Notes: a model not told the origin generated them from the sequence alone. 18,934 nt of DNA from UBA1738 sp964388835 (GCA_964388835.1 CAYMBZ010000031.1:1-18934), one strand, 5' to 3'. Numbered from the stretch's first letter, positions 1 through 7,416 are shown. Numbers and translations are program-made.

Positions 1-28
1 GTTCGTTATGGAGAAATCTTCTGAAATG

Positions 29-56
29 TGTAACACATCATTGACAAACCTACAAA
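29..56 (+). repeat. Bipartite 28-bp repeat, left copy
   Basis: Two 11-bp blocks, TGTAACACATC and AAACCTACAAA, are separated by 6 bases (ATTGAC). The same two blocks at the same spacing occur in opposite orientation at 18883-18910, with a different centre (TATTGT). Similarity stops at the block edges. The left block overlaps a short palindrome, ATGTGT-A-ACACAT, at 26-38. The site lies downstream of rpiB, outside any gene I can support. The function is unknown; a protein-binding site, a recombination site or a small dispersed repeat would all fit. Confidence 0.6.
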
Positions 57-60
57 TTTT

Positions 61-110
61 AAAAACAATTGCACATAAATTATTCTTAGAACCTGTTCAT
101 GCGTGCAATT
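61..110 (-). terminator. Probable terminator after rpiB
   Basis: Read on the minus strand, the 8-bp inverted repeat AATTGCAC / GTGCAATT (103-110 with 67-74) is followed by GTTTTT. The hairpin begins at the last base of the rpiB stop codon. The loop is long (about 28 bases), so the structure is weaker than a textbook intrinsic terminator, but position and U-tract fit the end of the tsaE-tsaB-rpiB transcript. Confidence 0.5.
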
Positions 111-544
111 TACTTTTCCAAAGCGTGAATTTTTTCTATTCTGCTTGAATGTCTGCCGCCCAAAAATTCCTCCGAAAGCCATGTGTCGACAATCATAAAT
201 GCTAGCTCTCTGCCTATAACTCTGCCACCCATGCAAATTATATTCGCATTATTGTGCTGTTTGGTCATTTTTGCAGAATACACATCCCCGCAAAGTGCGG
301 CGCGTACGCCTTTTATCTTATTTGCCGCCATTGATATGCCGATACCAGTTCCGCAGATTAAAATTCCGTTTTCACATTCTCCCGAAGCCACGGCATTTCC
401 TACCTTTTCCGCTATATCCGGATAGTCCACGCTATTCTCATCATATGTGCCGAAATCCTTAAATTCCACTCCGATTTCTTTCAGATGTTCAATTATGTGT
501 CCCTTTAATTCGAATCCGCCGTGATCGCTGCCTATTCCTAACAT
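110..544 (-). CDS. rpiB: Ribose-5-phosphate isomerase B (RpiB/LacAB family)
   Basis: This enzyme interconverts ribose 5-phosphate and ribulose 5-phosphate in the cytoplasmic non-oxidative pentose phosphate pathway. The 144-residue product is full length for the family. It opens with MLGIGSDHGG (Asp7-His8 region), carries the ICGTGIGIS phosphate-binding loop with the family's catalytic Cys at residue 64, and has QHNNAN (His97-Asn98) followed by GGRVIG. An open frame continues 43 codons upstream, but that part is tsaB sequence in another frame. The ATG at 544 has a GGAGAA ribosome binding site and the conserved N-terminus. It overlaps the end of tsaB by 7 bases, which suggests translational coupling. 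The related allose-6-phosphate isomerases of this family cannot be excluded, but the housekeeping context favours RpiB. Confidence 0.92.
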   Translation of the reverse strand: MLGIGSDHGGFELKGHIIEHLKEIGVEFKDFGTYDENSVDYPDIAEKVGNAVASGECENGILICGTGIGISMAANKIKGVRAALCGDVYSAKMTKQHNNANIICMGGRVIGRELAFMIVDTWLSEEFLGGRHSSRIEKIHALEK

Positions 545-1236
545 TTCTTCTTCTCCTTTTCTTCCGCTTCCCGCTCTGCCTGAGATTTTCTCAAGTAGGT
601 CGGTACCAATTCCGCATACTCCATAGTCGTTTTTCCTTTTGCCGCTTCCGCAACCGCCGATGCTCTTTGACAATTCGCGGTCTGTGGGGCGAACAGCGCC
701 ATATCACCCAGTGCCGCCTTTATTTTTTCCTTAAATACCGGCACGCCGTCTCCCAAAAAAATAACTTTTTCTCCGCGTTCCTTAAGTTCGCACAGCACCG
801 TTTCAAGTGTTTCCGCACGGGGCGACACCAACTGAATCAGCTTATTGTTTTCGAACCGATACAGCGCGTTGTACACCTGTTCACGCCTTGCATCCATAAT
901 CGGCGATATTATATACGGCGTAAAAGGCAAATTGTATGCCATCGCCTCAAGTGTGTTTACGCCGACAACGTTCTTTTTAACCGCGTGCGCAAGTCCTTTT
1001 ACGGTCGCAACGCCTATCCTTAGCCCCGTAAAAGAACCGGGTCCGTTCGATACGGCAAAAATGTCAATGTCCTCCGGGTTTCGTCCGCTTCTTTTAAACA
1101 CCTCATCTATAATCGGCATAATTGTCTGCGAATGTGTCAGCCCGTTATTCAATGTATATTCACAAACAAGCTTATCATCCTCGACAAATGCGGCAGAAGC
1201 GACGGCAGAGGACGTATCAACCGCTAAAATTCTCAT
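538..1236 (-). CDS. tsaB: tRNA threonylcarbamoyladenosine biosynthesis protein TsaB
   Basis: TsaB is the non-catalytic partner of TsaD in making the universal t6A37 modification on ANN-decoding tRNAs. The 232-residue product has the actin/ASKHA-like N-terminal half: ILAVDTSS at the start, then the TsaB signature SNGPGSFTGLRIG and the following helix VKGLAHA. The C-terminal region, ending in charged residues (EREAEEKEKKKC), is poorly conserved, as is usual. A TTG six bases upstream (1242) overlaps the tsaE stop, but the ATG at 1236 has GAGGG at 7 bases and is preferred. The gene follows tsaE by 2 bases and overlaps rpiB. The usual Firmicute neighbours rimI and tsaD are not adjacent; rpiB takes their place. 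Confidence 0.93.
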   Translation of the reverse strand: MRILAVDTSSAVASAAFVEDDKLVCEYTLNNGLTHSQTIMPIIDEVFKRSGRNPEDIDIFAVSNGPGSFTGLRIGVATVKGLAHAVKKNVVGVNTLEAMAYNLPFTPYIISPIMDARREQVYNALYRFENNKLIQLVSPRAETLETVLCELKERGEKVIFLGDGVPVFKEKIKAALGDMALFAPQTANCQRASAVAEAAKGKTTMEYAELVPTYLRKSQAEREAEEKEKKKC

Positions 1237-1238
1237 AA

Positions 1239-1664
1239 TCAATCCCTCTTCTTAATAACTATTTCCCGATAATCGTCATGAATATCGGTATTTTTTGTGA
1301 TTGTGATATCGTAGCGCTTTTCGGGAAGAATCCCCGATATCAGCTCCGGCCACTCAATAATCGAAATTCCGTCGCCGTAAACATATTCTTCGTACCCGAT
1401 TTCATACATTTCATCCTCATCATCAATCCTGTAGACATCAAAATGATATACGGGAAGTCTTCCCTCGTAGCAATTTACAATTGTAAAGGTCGGACTTGAA
1501 ACATATTCCGTCACGCCGAGCGCTTTTGCAAGCCCCTGCACGAACGCGGTTTTTCCCGTTCCCAAGTCGCCGCTCAAAGCTACCACATCACCGGCTTTTA
1601 GCAAATCAGCCAGCCTTGCCGCAATATCCGCGGTTTCCTCCGGGTTGTTGGATTTATACAGCAT
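1239..1664 (-). CDS. tsaE: tRNA t6A biosynthesis ATPase TsaE
   Basis: TsaE is the P-loop ATPase that resets the TsaB-TsaD complex during t6A synthesis. The 141-residue product is the normal size. Walker A is GDLGTGKT at about residues 32-39. It is followed by the family motif SSPTFTIVNCYEG and by YHFDVYRIDDEDE (Walker B-like), then IIEWPELI near residue 110, all typical of TsaE. An ATG nine bases upstream (1673) touches the AAGGA box directly, so the ATG at 1664, 8 bases from AAGGA, is the better start. A hairpin terminator lies just upstream (1691-1725), so transcription of this gene depends either on readthrough or on a promoter I could not identify. Confidence 0.93.
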   Translation of the reverse strand: MLYKSNNPEETADIAARLADLLKAGDVVALSGDLGTGKTAFVQGLAKALGVTEYVSSPTFTIVNCYEGRLPVYHFDVYRIDDEDEMYEIGYEEYVYGDGISIIEWPELISGILPEKRYDITITKNTDIHDDYREIVIKKRD

Positions 1665-1690
1665 AGCCACCATCCTTAAAATTGATTTAA

Positions 1691-1725
1691 CAGTAAAACA
1701 AGGCTATACCATATACGGCATAGCC
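1691..1725 (-). terminator. Intrinsic terminator between the coiled-coil gene and tsaE
   Basis: On the minus strand, GGCTATGCC (1725-1717) pairs with GGTATAGCC (1710-1702), a 9-bp stem with one G-U pair and a 6-base loop, followed by TTGTTTTA. It ends only about 27 bases before the tsaE start, leaving no room for a standard promoter downstream. It may attenuate rather than fully separate transcription. Confidence 0.65.
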
Positions 1726-1746
1726 AAAAGCTACCTATCGATAAAC

Positions 1747-2190
1747 TTATTTGTTTTCAAAATACGCCTGATCATCGCGTACCTTCTGAAGAAGCATATC
1801 TAAACGCTTCTCAAGGTCATTCAAAATCTCGTGTCTGTACTGATCGCAATCGGTTTTGATTTCCATAGATGCAGTTTGAGCCTCGTTCACCATCTGGTTC
1901 GCCTGTTCAACCGCCTGCTTTGTGATTTCGTGACCGTCTATCATCTGCACAACCTTTTCCTCGGCATTTTTAATCATTGCCTCACTTCTCGATTGAGCTT
2001 CTGCAAGAATCTTTTCTCTTTCTCCCTTAACATACTTAGCTTCCTTAACCTCATCCGGGAATACCAGGCGCATTTCCTGAATATAATCCAGAAGATCCTC
2101 TTTATCGACAACAATCTTGCCACTCAAAGGAACCACCGGTGCCTTGTCAATAATTTCTTCCATCAAATCGATGATTTCCATAATTTCCAT
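1747..2190 (-). CDS. Conserved coiled-coil protein of unknown function (ATP synthase b-like helix)
   Basis: The 147-residue protein begins with a short hydrophobic-acidic helix (MEIMEIIDLMEEII) and a short loop (KAPVVPLSGKIVVDKEDLLDYI). From about residue 40 to the end it is almost all charged helix rich in Ala, Glu, Gln and Lys, with heptad-like spacing and the phrase GEREKILAEAQ. No signal peptide, membrane span or catalytic motif is visible. As I recall, proteins of this kind follow coaD in many Clostridia and are loosely annotated as ATPase or ATP-synthase subunit B-like. I do not assign a function; a scaffolding or DivIVA-like structural role is only a guess. The start has GGGAG at 8 bases. 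It follows coaD by 2 bases and is followed by a terminator. Confidence 0.8.
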   Translation of the reverse strand: MEIMEIIDLMEEIIDKAPVVPLSGKIVVDKEDLLDYIQEMRLVFPDEVKEAKYVKGEREKILAEAQSRSEAMIKNAEEKVVQMIDGHEITKQAVEQANQMVNEAQTASMEIKTDCDQYRHEILNDLEKRLDMLLQKVRDDQAYFENK

Positions 2191-2192
2191 TT

Positions 2193-2678
2193 CTAAAACT
2201 CCCTCTGTATTTTATCTTTTATTTTTAGAATGACGTTCGGCGGAACCATTCCGTCCAATTCGCCATTATATTTTGCAACTTCTTTTATCATGCTTGAGCT
2301 TATATATGAATACTTCGTATCCGTCATCATGAACATTGTCTCATATTCGGGATTAAGTGCCTTATTCAAAAGCGCCATTTGAAATTCATACTCAAAATCC
2401 GCAACGGTGCGCAAGCCCTTTACTATAACCGATGCGCCGTTTTGCTTTGCAAAATCAACCAAAAGACCGCTGAACACATCACAACTTACATTAGTCAAAT
2501 CTGCCGCCGCCTCATCAATCATAGCTTTTCTCTCCTCAGCCGTAAAGAGCGGGCTTTTGCTTGCATTGTTGAGCACACCGATAATCAGCTTGTCGTACAG
2601 CCTTGATGCACGCTTTATTATGTCCAAATGTCCGTTGGTGATAGGGTCAAAGCTTCCGGGATATACTGCAATCCTCAA
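2193..2678 (-). CDS. coaD: Phosphopantetheine adenylyltransferase (CoaD)
   Basis: CoaD transfers AMP from ATP to 4'-phosphopantetheine, giving dephospho-CoA, the penultimate step of CoA synthesis in the cytoplasm. The 161-residue product is full length. It has the nucleotidyltransferase motif GSFDPITNGH (residues 8-17, TxGH type), KGLRTVADFEYE (about 87-98) and the second ATP-binding motif ISSSMIKE (about 126-133). The start is TTG at 2678, because the conserved MRIAVYPGSF begins there and GAGGG lies 9 bases upstream. The gene begins 6 bases after rsmD ends, the common rsmD-coaD pairing. CoA made here ultimately supplies the ACP prosthetic group and malonyl-CoA used by the fab operon in the same window. 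Confidence 0.95.
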   Translation of the reverse strand: MRIAVYPGSFDPITNGHLDIIKRASRLYDKLIIGVLNNASKSPLFTAEERKAMIDEAAADLTNVSCDVFSGLLVDFAKQNGASVIVKGLRTVADFEYEFQMALLNKALNPEYETMFMMTDTKYSYISSSMIKEVAKYNGELDGMVPPNVILKIKDKIQREF

Positions 2679-2684
2679 AACAAT

Positions 2685-3221
2685 TCACCCTCTTTTGTAA
2701 ATAGTAACGTAGGTTCTGCCGTACTTTCTCTGCTTGATGATTTCAAGACCGAGAAATTCGCCATGCTCATCCGAATAATCGCTTTCCAAAACAATTATAC
2801 CGCCGTCGCATAAAATTCCGCTTTCCGTTATCGCACTTATTATCGGCTCAATAAAGCCCTTATTGTACGGTGGGTCAAGAAATATAACAGAAAATTTTCT
2901 TTTTTCCGACAGGATACAGCTCATGGCATCGGTGTTTATCGCTTCAAAATTTTCAAATGCCAGCGAAGCTGCATTTTTCTTGATTACAGCAATAGAATCA
3001 ACATCCTGATCCACACAAACCGCACTTTCAGCCCCTCGGCTTAAAGCCTCAAAAGAAAGCGCACCGCTTCCGCCGAACAAATCAAGCACACGGCTTTTCG
3101 GAATGTATTCCTGAATCAGGTTGAATATACATTCCTTTACGCGGTCTGTGGTAGGGCGAATACTCTGTCCGTCAAATTCAAACAGCTTATGCCCTCTCCT
3201 ACTTCCTGCAATAATTCTCAT
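2685..3221 (-). CDS. rsmD: 16S rRNA (guanine966-N2)-methyltransferase RsmD
   Basis: RsmD methylates G966 of 16S rRNA using S-adenosylmethionine. The 178-residue product has the family N-terminus MRIIAGSRRG, then RPTTDRVKE, the SAM-binding LDLFGGSGALSFEALSRGA (about 46-64), an acidic VDQD strand end, and the catalytic DPPY tetrad at about 116-119. The open frame extends 28 codons further, through AT-rich promoter sequence. The ATG at 3221 has a strong GGAGG at 5 bases and the conserved start, so it is chosen. A good promoter at 3246-3274 supports transcription starting just upstream. It is the first gene of an rsmD-coaD-coiled-coil unit. Confidence 0.94.
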   Translation of the reverse strand: MRIIAGSRRGHKLFEFDGQSIRPTTDRVKECIFNLIQEYIPKSRVLDLFGGSGALSFEALSRGAESAVCVDQDVDSIAVIKKNAASLAFENFEAINTDAMSCILSEKRKFSVIFLDPPYNKGFIEPIISAITESGILCDGGIIVLESDYSDEHGEFLGLEIIKQRKYGRTYVTIYKRG

Positions 3222-3245
3222 CCCAACCTCCGTATCACTCTCTAT

Positions 3246-3274
3246 ATTGTAACTTATATTGTCGAAAAGGTCAA
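3246..3274 (-). promoter_or_regulatory. Promoter for rsmD-coaD
   Basis: On the minus strand, TTGACC (3274-3269), a 17-base spacer, then TACAAT (3251-3246) match a SigA-type promoter. The GGAGG of rsmD follows within about 20 bases, giving a very short leader. A second TTGACA lies just upstream (3289-3284) without a well-spaced -10. Confidence 0.7.
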
Positions 3275-3330
3275 CATTTTTTGTCAAATTTTTAAAACTT
3301 TTCACACTTTTTTATAAAAATCATATAAAA

Positions 3331-5355
3331 TCAATTAAAAATTATGCTGTCTGACAGCATTTTGTCCGCTTTTTTTGTAAGCGCAAAAAACTCTTCCGCG
3401 GATATTTTACATCTTCCCTCAGCAATATCCTCTGCCGCTCGGCGTGCATCCTCTAAAACATCCGTATCGGTAAATAGATTTGCCGTTTTTAGCTGTGGTA
3501 ATCCGTGCTGACGCGTGCCGAAAAAATCTCCCGGTCCTCTCAGCTTTAAATCCTGCTCCGATATGTAAAAACCGTCATTTGACGTGCAAAGAGTATGCAT
3601 ACGTTGTTTTGTTATCTCAGAGCTTCCGTGTGCAATCATGATGCAAAATGCTTTATCTTGCCCTCTTCCCACTCTGCCTCTCAGCTGGTGCAGTGTCGAA
3701 AGTCCGAATCTTTCGGCATTTTCAATTATCATAATATTGCTGTTTGGAACATTAACTCCTACTTCAATAACCGTAGTGGACACCAAAATCTGAATTTTAT
3801 TCGCCGCAAAATCGTACATTATGTTTTCTTTTTCCGCAGATTTCATTTTGCCGTGAATAAGTCCGACGGTAAATTGAGGAAACATTGCTTTGAGCCGTTT
3901 ATAAATATCCTCGGCATTTGCAAGGTCATTTTGCTCATTTTCCTCTATCAGAGGGCAAACAACATACGCCTGCGAGCCACCAAGCACGTGTTTCTCCAAA
4001 AATGCACATACTCGCTTACGCATATTTTCTCCCACCGCATAGGTTGCAACAGGTTTTCTTCCCGGAGGAAGTTCGTCTATTACCGAAATATCCAAATCAC
4101 CGTATAAAATAAGTGAAAGTGTTCTCGGTATCGGTGTTGCGGTCATTATCAAAGTATTGGGGTTCTCCCCTTTTGCGGAGAGCTTTGCACGCTGTGCCAC
4201 ACCGAATCGGTGCTGTTCATCAGCAACAACAAATCCCAGATTATGATACACGAGTCCCTCTTGTATTATGGCATTTGTGCCGATAACAACATCATATTCT
4301 CCCGAGAAAATTTTCTCGTAAATATCCTTTTTATTTTTACTTCCGCTTGTTAAAAGCACACATTTTATACCGGTACCGCAAAAAAAATGTGAAAAGGTTT
4401 CATAATGCTGACTTGCCAAAATCTCGGTAGGTGTCATTATTGCGGATTGAAATCCGTTTTGATGCGCCGCGTACATACAGCATGCGGCTACTACCGTTTT
4501 TCCCGAGCCAACATCTCCTTGAAGAAGCCTGCTCATGGGAACCGGAGATTTTAAGTCATCGCACAAGGTATCAACCGCACGTCTTTGCGCGCCGGTCAGC
4601 TCAAAAGGTAAACCCTTGATGAATTTCTCGACACATTTTATGTCCCCGAAAGGTTTGCCCGTTACTTTTTCATTATCCGCCCTACGCCCGAAAAGTGCAA
4701 ATTGCAAAGTAAAAAGTTCCTCAAAAACAAAACGTCTGCGTGCAATCTCATAGCTTTTCAAGTCCGACGGAAAATGAATATTCCGTATTGCAAAATTAAT
4801 TTCCGCAACGTTATATCGATTTCTGATATCTGTGGGAATATATTCATTTAGTGTCCCTATTTGAACGAGTGCCTGTTCTACAGCCGAAGCCACCGTTTTT
4901 TGCGTAAGACTCTCCGAAAGAGGATAAACAGGTACTATCCGCCCGATAAAACGCTCACTTCCCGCCTTTTCAAAAACAGGGTTTTGCATTTCCTTTTTTC
5001 TTCCCGTTGCGACAATCTTTCCGTAAAACAAGACTTCATCATCGGTACGGAAAGCATTTTTCACAAACCTGTTGTTGTACCAAACAACGTTCATTGCACC
5101 GGAATCATCAAAAACCGTCATGGAATATATCGTGAAGTTTTTTCTTATCCTGACCTCATGTACCGGCGAAAAAACTTTCACCTTGATACACGCAAATTCA
5201 CCGACGAGGCAATCTGAAATTTCCGAAAAATTCGTTCTGTCCTCATGCCCCCTCGGAAAATAGTACAGCAAATCCTCAATGGTGTTAATGCCTTTTTTTT
5301 CGAACTGCTTAGCCCTTTTAGTGCCTATTCCCCGCAGTGATTTTATACTTTCCAT
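3331..5355 (-). CDS. recG: ATP-dependent DNA helicase RecG
   Basis: RecG remodels stalled replication forks and branched recombination intermediates. The 674-residue product is full length. The N-terminal wedge/OB domain (about 1-220) includes the helix-hairpin-helix-like LRGIGTKRAKQF and FPRGHEDR. The helicase core follows: Walker A GDVGSGKT (280-287), the DEQH box (379-382), TATPIP (405-410), then the second RecA-like domain with STTVIEVGVNVPNS and the arginine-finger region QLRGRVGRG, and the C-terminal GPGDFFGTRQHG typical of RecG. The start ATG at 5355 has only a weak upstream GGA and lies 7 bases after the fatty-acid-kinase stop, so expression probably relies on coupling. A terminator hairpin lies inside the last codons. 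Confidence 0.97.
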   Translation of the reverse strand: MESIKSLRGIGTKRAKQFEKKGINTIEDLLYYFPRGHEDRTNFSEISDCLVGEFACIKVKVFSPVHEVRIRKNFTIYSMTVFDDSGAMNVVWYNNRFVKNAFRTDDEVLFYGKIVATGRKKEMQNPVFEKAGSERFIGRIVPVYPLSESLTQKTVASAVEQALVQIGTLNEYIPTDIRNRYNVAEINFAIRNIHFPSDLKSYEIARRRFVFEELFTLQFALFGRRADNEKVTGKPFGDIKCVEKFIKGLPFELTGAQRRAVDTLCDDLKSPVPMSRLLQGDVGSGKTVVAACCMYAAHQNGFQSAIMTPTEILASQHYETFSHFFCGTGIKCVLLTSGSKNKKDIYEKIFSGEYDVVIGTNAIIQEGLVYHNLGFVVADEQHRFGVAQRAKLSAKGENPNTLIMTATPIPRTLSLILYGDLDISVIDELPPGRKPVATYAVGENMRKRVCAFLEKHVLGGSQAYVVCPLIEENEQNDLANAEDIYKRLKAMFPQFTVGLIHGKMKSAEKENIMYDFAANKIQILVSTTVIEVGVNVPNSNIMIIENAERFGLSTLHQLRGRVGRGQDKAFCIMIAHGSSEITKQRMHTLCTSNDGFYISEQDLKLRGPGDFFGTRQHGLPQLKTANLFTDTDVLEDARRAAEDIAEGRCKISAEEFFALTKKADKMLSDSIIFN
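3334..3360 (-). terminator. Terminator overlapping the 3' end of recG
   Basis: On the minus strand, ATGCTG and CAGCAT (within 3344-3360; inner bases extend the dyad to 8 bp around a single central base) form a hairpin directly followed by AATTTTTAAT. The stem encodes recG residues near KMLSDSI, and the U-tract runs into the stop codon at 3331-3333. It would end the asp23-fakA-recG transcript before the rsmD promoter. Confidence 0.6.
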
Positions 5356-5362
5356 ATAGTTT

Positions 5363-6991
5363 TTATTCCGCAGAAATTATATAGTAATACAGCGGCTGTC
5401 CTCCGTATTTTACGGAAACTTCCACATCTTCATAGGTATCCTCGATAATCTCTGCCATAGCTTCCGCATCTTCTTTTTTTACATCTTCGCCGTAATAAAG
5501 TGTCACGAATTCGCAATCGTCATCGCAAAGCTCGGCACACAGCGCTTTCAAAACCTCGTTCGGTTCTTTTCCCACGTTGCAAATTTTGCTTCCAATAAGT
5601 CCCAAAATATCATCCTTTGATATTTTTTGGTCATCGATTTCGGTATCACGTACAGCATATGTTATCTGTCCCGTTTTTACCTTTGAAACAGCTTTGTTCA
5701 TAGCCGTCTCATTCATCTCGGCATCTTTTGACGGTGAAAATTTCAGCATTGCGGAAATACATTCCGGTATGCTTCTCGTAGGAATCACTATCACGTTTTT
5801 CTGAGATATCTCTTTTGCCTGATTTGCGGCAAGGATAATATTTTTGTTGTTTGGGAAAACAAATACCGTATCCGCATTAATGTTGTTTACGGCGTTTAAT
5901 ATGTCGTCTGTGCTCGGATTCATTGTCTGTCCGCCCTCAATGACTTCATCTACGCCCAAATCCTTGAAAATTCCGGCAATACCTCTTCCCGCACAAACAG
6001 AAACAAAACCGAATTCCTTATGAGGCTTTTCCTCTATCGGCTGTTCCTCTTCCTTTTCGTCCTTTGTGATAAGCGATTGATGCTGATGCTTCATATTGTC
6101 TATTTTAATATTTATCATCGCACCCATCTTAACCGCACACTCAAGCACATATCCGGGATTATTTGTATGGATATGCACCTTTACAATATCGTCATCATCA
6201 ATAACCAGCATGCTGTCACCGATTTTTTCTATTGCTTTTTTGAAAGAAAGCACATTTACACTGCTGTTCTTTTTCTCAACAATAAATTCGGTACAGTACA
6301 TGAATTTGATGTTCTCGGTATCTATTTTCTGCTGAGCGCTTCCTTTTTGCTCATCAGGATTTTCCGTTTTTTCGCCGATTTTCACTATCACGGTGCCGCT
6401 TTGGAGAAAATGCAGTGCTCCTTCCAAAACAAAAAGCCAACCTTGACCTCCCGCATCAACCACTCCGGCTTTTTTCAGTGCCGGAAGCATATCCGGAGTT
6501 TTTTGAAGGGTTTCATATCCTTTTTTCGCTGCCGCTTCAAAAATCGCTGTAAGGTCATTATCCGCGCTGTTTGCCGCTTCCGCCGCCTCGCGAGCAACTG
6601 TCAAAATAGTACCCTCAGTCGGGTTCATAACGGCATTGTACGCCGTATCCGACCCTGCCAAAAGAGCTGCAGCGATATCTTTTGCCTCACATTCCTTTTT
6701 GCCTTTTAAGCTTTTTGAAATTCCACGGAAAAACTGAGATAGTATTACACCGGAATTTCCTCTTGCACCGCGCAGTGTCGCAAATGACATAACATCCGCG
6801 GTTTTTGTTACAGACTCTGTTTGTATTTCATATAGCGCCTTCGCCATAGCCGATGCCGTCATAGACATATTTGTTCCGGTATCGCCGTCCGGTACCGGGA
6901 ATACATTCAGCTCATCAACAGTATGTCTGTTATTATATAAATTATTTGCACCCGAAATGAACATCTGTGCAAGCAATTTTCCATTTATCAT
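5363..6991 (-). CDS. fakA: Fatty acid kinase FakA/YloV family (DhaL domain plus C-terminal domain)
   Basis: FakA phosphorylates fatty acids held by a FakB binding protein; the acyl-phosphate then enters phospholipid synthesis. The 542-residue product is near the family norm. The N-terminal DhaL/DAK2 kinase domain (about 1-200) contains the metal/ATP-binding FPVPDGDTGTNMS at 31-44 (Asp35, Asp37), then LRGARGNSGVILSQFFRG and AGVVDAGGQGW. A middle domain carries VKVHIHTNNPG, and the C-terminal half has the repeated DegV-like fold elements seen in YloV proteins (VFVFPNNKNIILAANQA, VIPTRSIPECISAM). The start has GGAG close by and lies 5 bases after asp23, the conserved yloU-yloV pairing. No fakB (DegV) gene is present in the window. 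Biochemical activity is inferred from family membership. Confidence 0.88.
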   Translation of the reverse strand: MINGKLLAQMFISGANNLYNNRHTVDELNVFPVPDGDTGTNMSMTASAMAKALYEIQTESVTKTADVMSFATLRGARGNSGVILSQFFRGISKSLKGKKECEAKDIAAALLAGSDTAYNAVMNPTEGTILTVAREAAEAANSADNDLTAIFEAAAKKGYETLQKTPDMLPALKKAGVVDAGGQGWLFVLEGALHFLQSGTVIVKIGEKTENPDEQKGSAQQKIDTENIKFMYCTEFIVEKKNSSVNVLSFKKAIEKIGDSMLVIDDDDIVKVHIHTNNPGYVLECAVKMGAMINIKIDNMKHQHQSLITKDEKEEEQPIEEKPHKEFGFVSVCAGRGIAGIFKDLGVDEVIEGGQTMNPSTDDILNAVNNINADTVFVFPNNKNIILAANQAKEISQKNVIVIPTRSIPECISAMLKFSPSKDAEMNETAMNKAVSKVKTGQITYAVRDTEIDDQKISKDDILGLIGSKICNVGKEPNEVLKALCAELCDDDCEFVTLYYGEDVKKEDAEAMAEIIEDTYEDVEVSVKYGGQPLYYYIISAE

Positions 6992-6996
6992 TTCTG

Positions 6997-7353
6997 TTAC
7001 TCCTTAACTCTGACAGATTCTACCAAAACATTGACTTTAGTTACCTTAAGTCCCGTATTATGCTCCAATTTGTATCTAACATTGTGCACAATACTGTCGC
7101 AGATAGCATTTATATTTACGCCGTACTCAACAATAATATGCAAATCTATTACCACACCGCCGTCCTCGACACCAACCTTGATTCCCCGCGACATATTCTC
7201 CATTTTCAGGAGCTTGATAACTCCGTCCTTTTTGCTTTTGGATGCCATTCCGACAACTCCGTAGCAGCTTGCAGCCACCGCTCCCGCTATCGAAGCGACA
7301 ACATTATTGTCAACCGATATTTCGCCAAGTTCGCTGTTTATCAAAATTGCCAT
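6997..7353 (-). CDS. yloU: Asp23/YloU-family envelope stress response protein
   Basis: The 118-residue product matches the small Asp23 domain: NSELGEISVDNNVVASIAGAVAA at the N-terminus, CYGVVGMA, a basic stretch SKSKKDG, then the paired strands GIKVGVEDGGVVIDLHIIVEYGVNI and the terminal NVLVESVRV. In staphylococci Asp23 is a membrane-associated protein linked to cell-wall stress; the role of YloU, which is encoded next to FakA/YloV, is not settled. An open frame continues 20 codons upstream from a TTG at 7413 without a ribosome binding site, and those codons lie in the structured leader. The ATG at 7353 gives the conserved N-terminus, although its AGAAAGG sits a long 13 bases upstream, which could itself matter for regulation. 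Confidence 0.9.
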   Translation of the reverse strand: MAILINSELGEISVDNNVVASIAGAVAASCYGVVGMASKSKKDGVIKLLKMENMSRGIKVGVEDGGVVIDLHIIVEYGVNINAICDSIVHNVRYKLEHNTGLKVTKVNVLVESVRVKE

Positions 7354-7373
7354 ATAAATTTCATAGCCTTTCT

Positions 7374-7416
7374 GTCTGCAAAATACCCGCATGCATTGCC
7401 GCAGACCTTGCAATGC
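7374..7416 (-). ncRNA. Candidate pseudoknot leader upstream of asp23
   Basis: Read on the minus strand, stem 1 is GCATTGC (7416-7410) with GCAATGC (7399-7393), a perfect 7-bp stem with a 10-base loop. The loop contains GTCTGC (7406-7401), which is complementary to GCAGAC (7379-7374), located just before the AGAAAGG ribosome-binding region. This is the topology of an H-type pseudoknot. A second small hairpin (GGATACC with GGT and ATCC) lies near the predicted RNA 5' end. The region is richer in G and C than the AT-rich DNA upstream of it. It matches no riboswitch family I recognise, and the fold is inferred by eye only. Confidence 0.4.

Noticed and set aside
41..69. TTGACA at 41-46 as a plus-strand promoter
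   Set aside because: The base-spaced -10 would be AACAAT and it would drive transcription into the antisense of rpiB with no gene to serve. The TTGACA arises from the variable centre of the repeat.
6..236. Minus-strand open frame at the window's left edge
   Set aside because: It overlaps the rpiB 3' end in another frame and runs through its terminator, with no ribosome binding site or homology visible.
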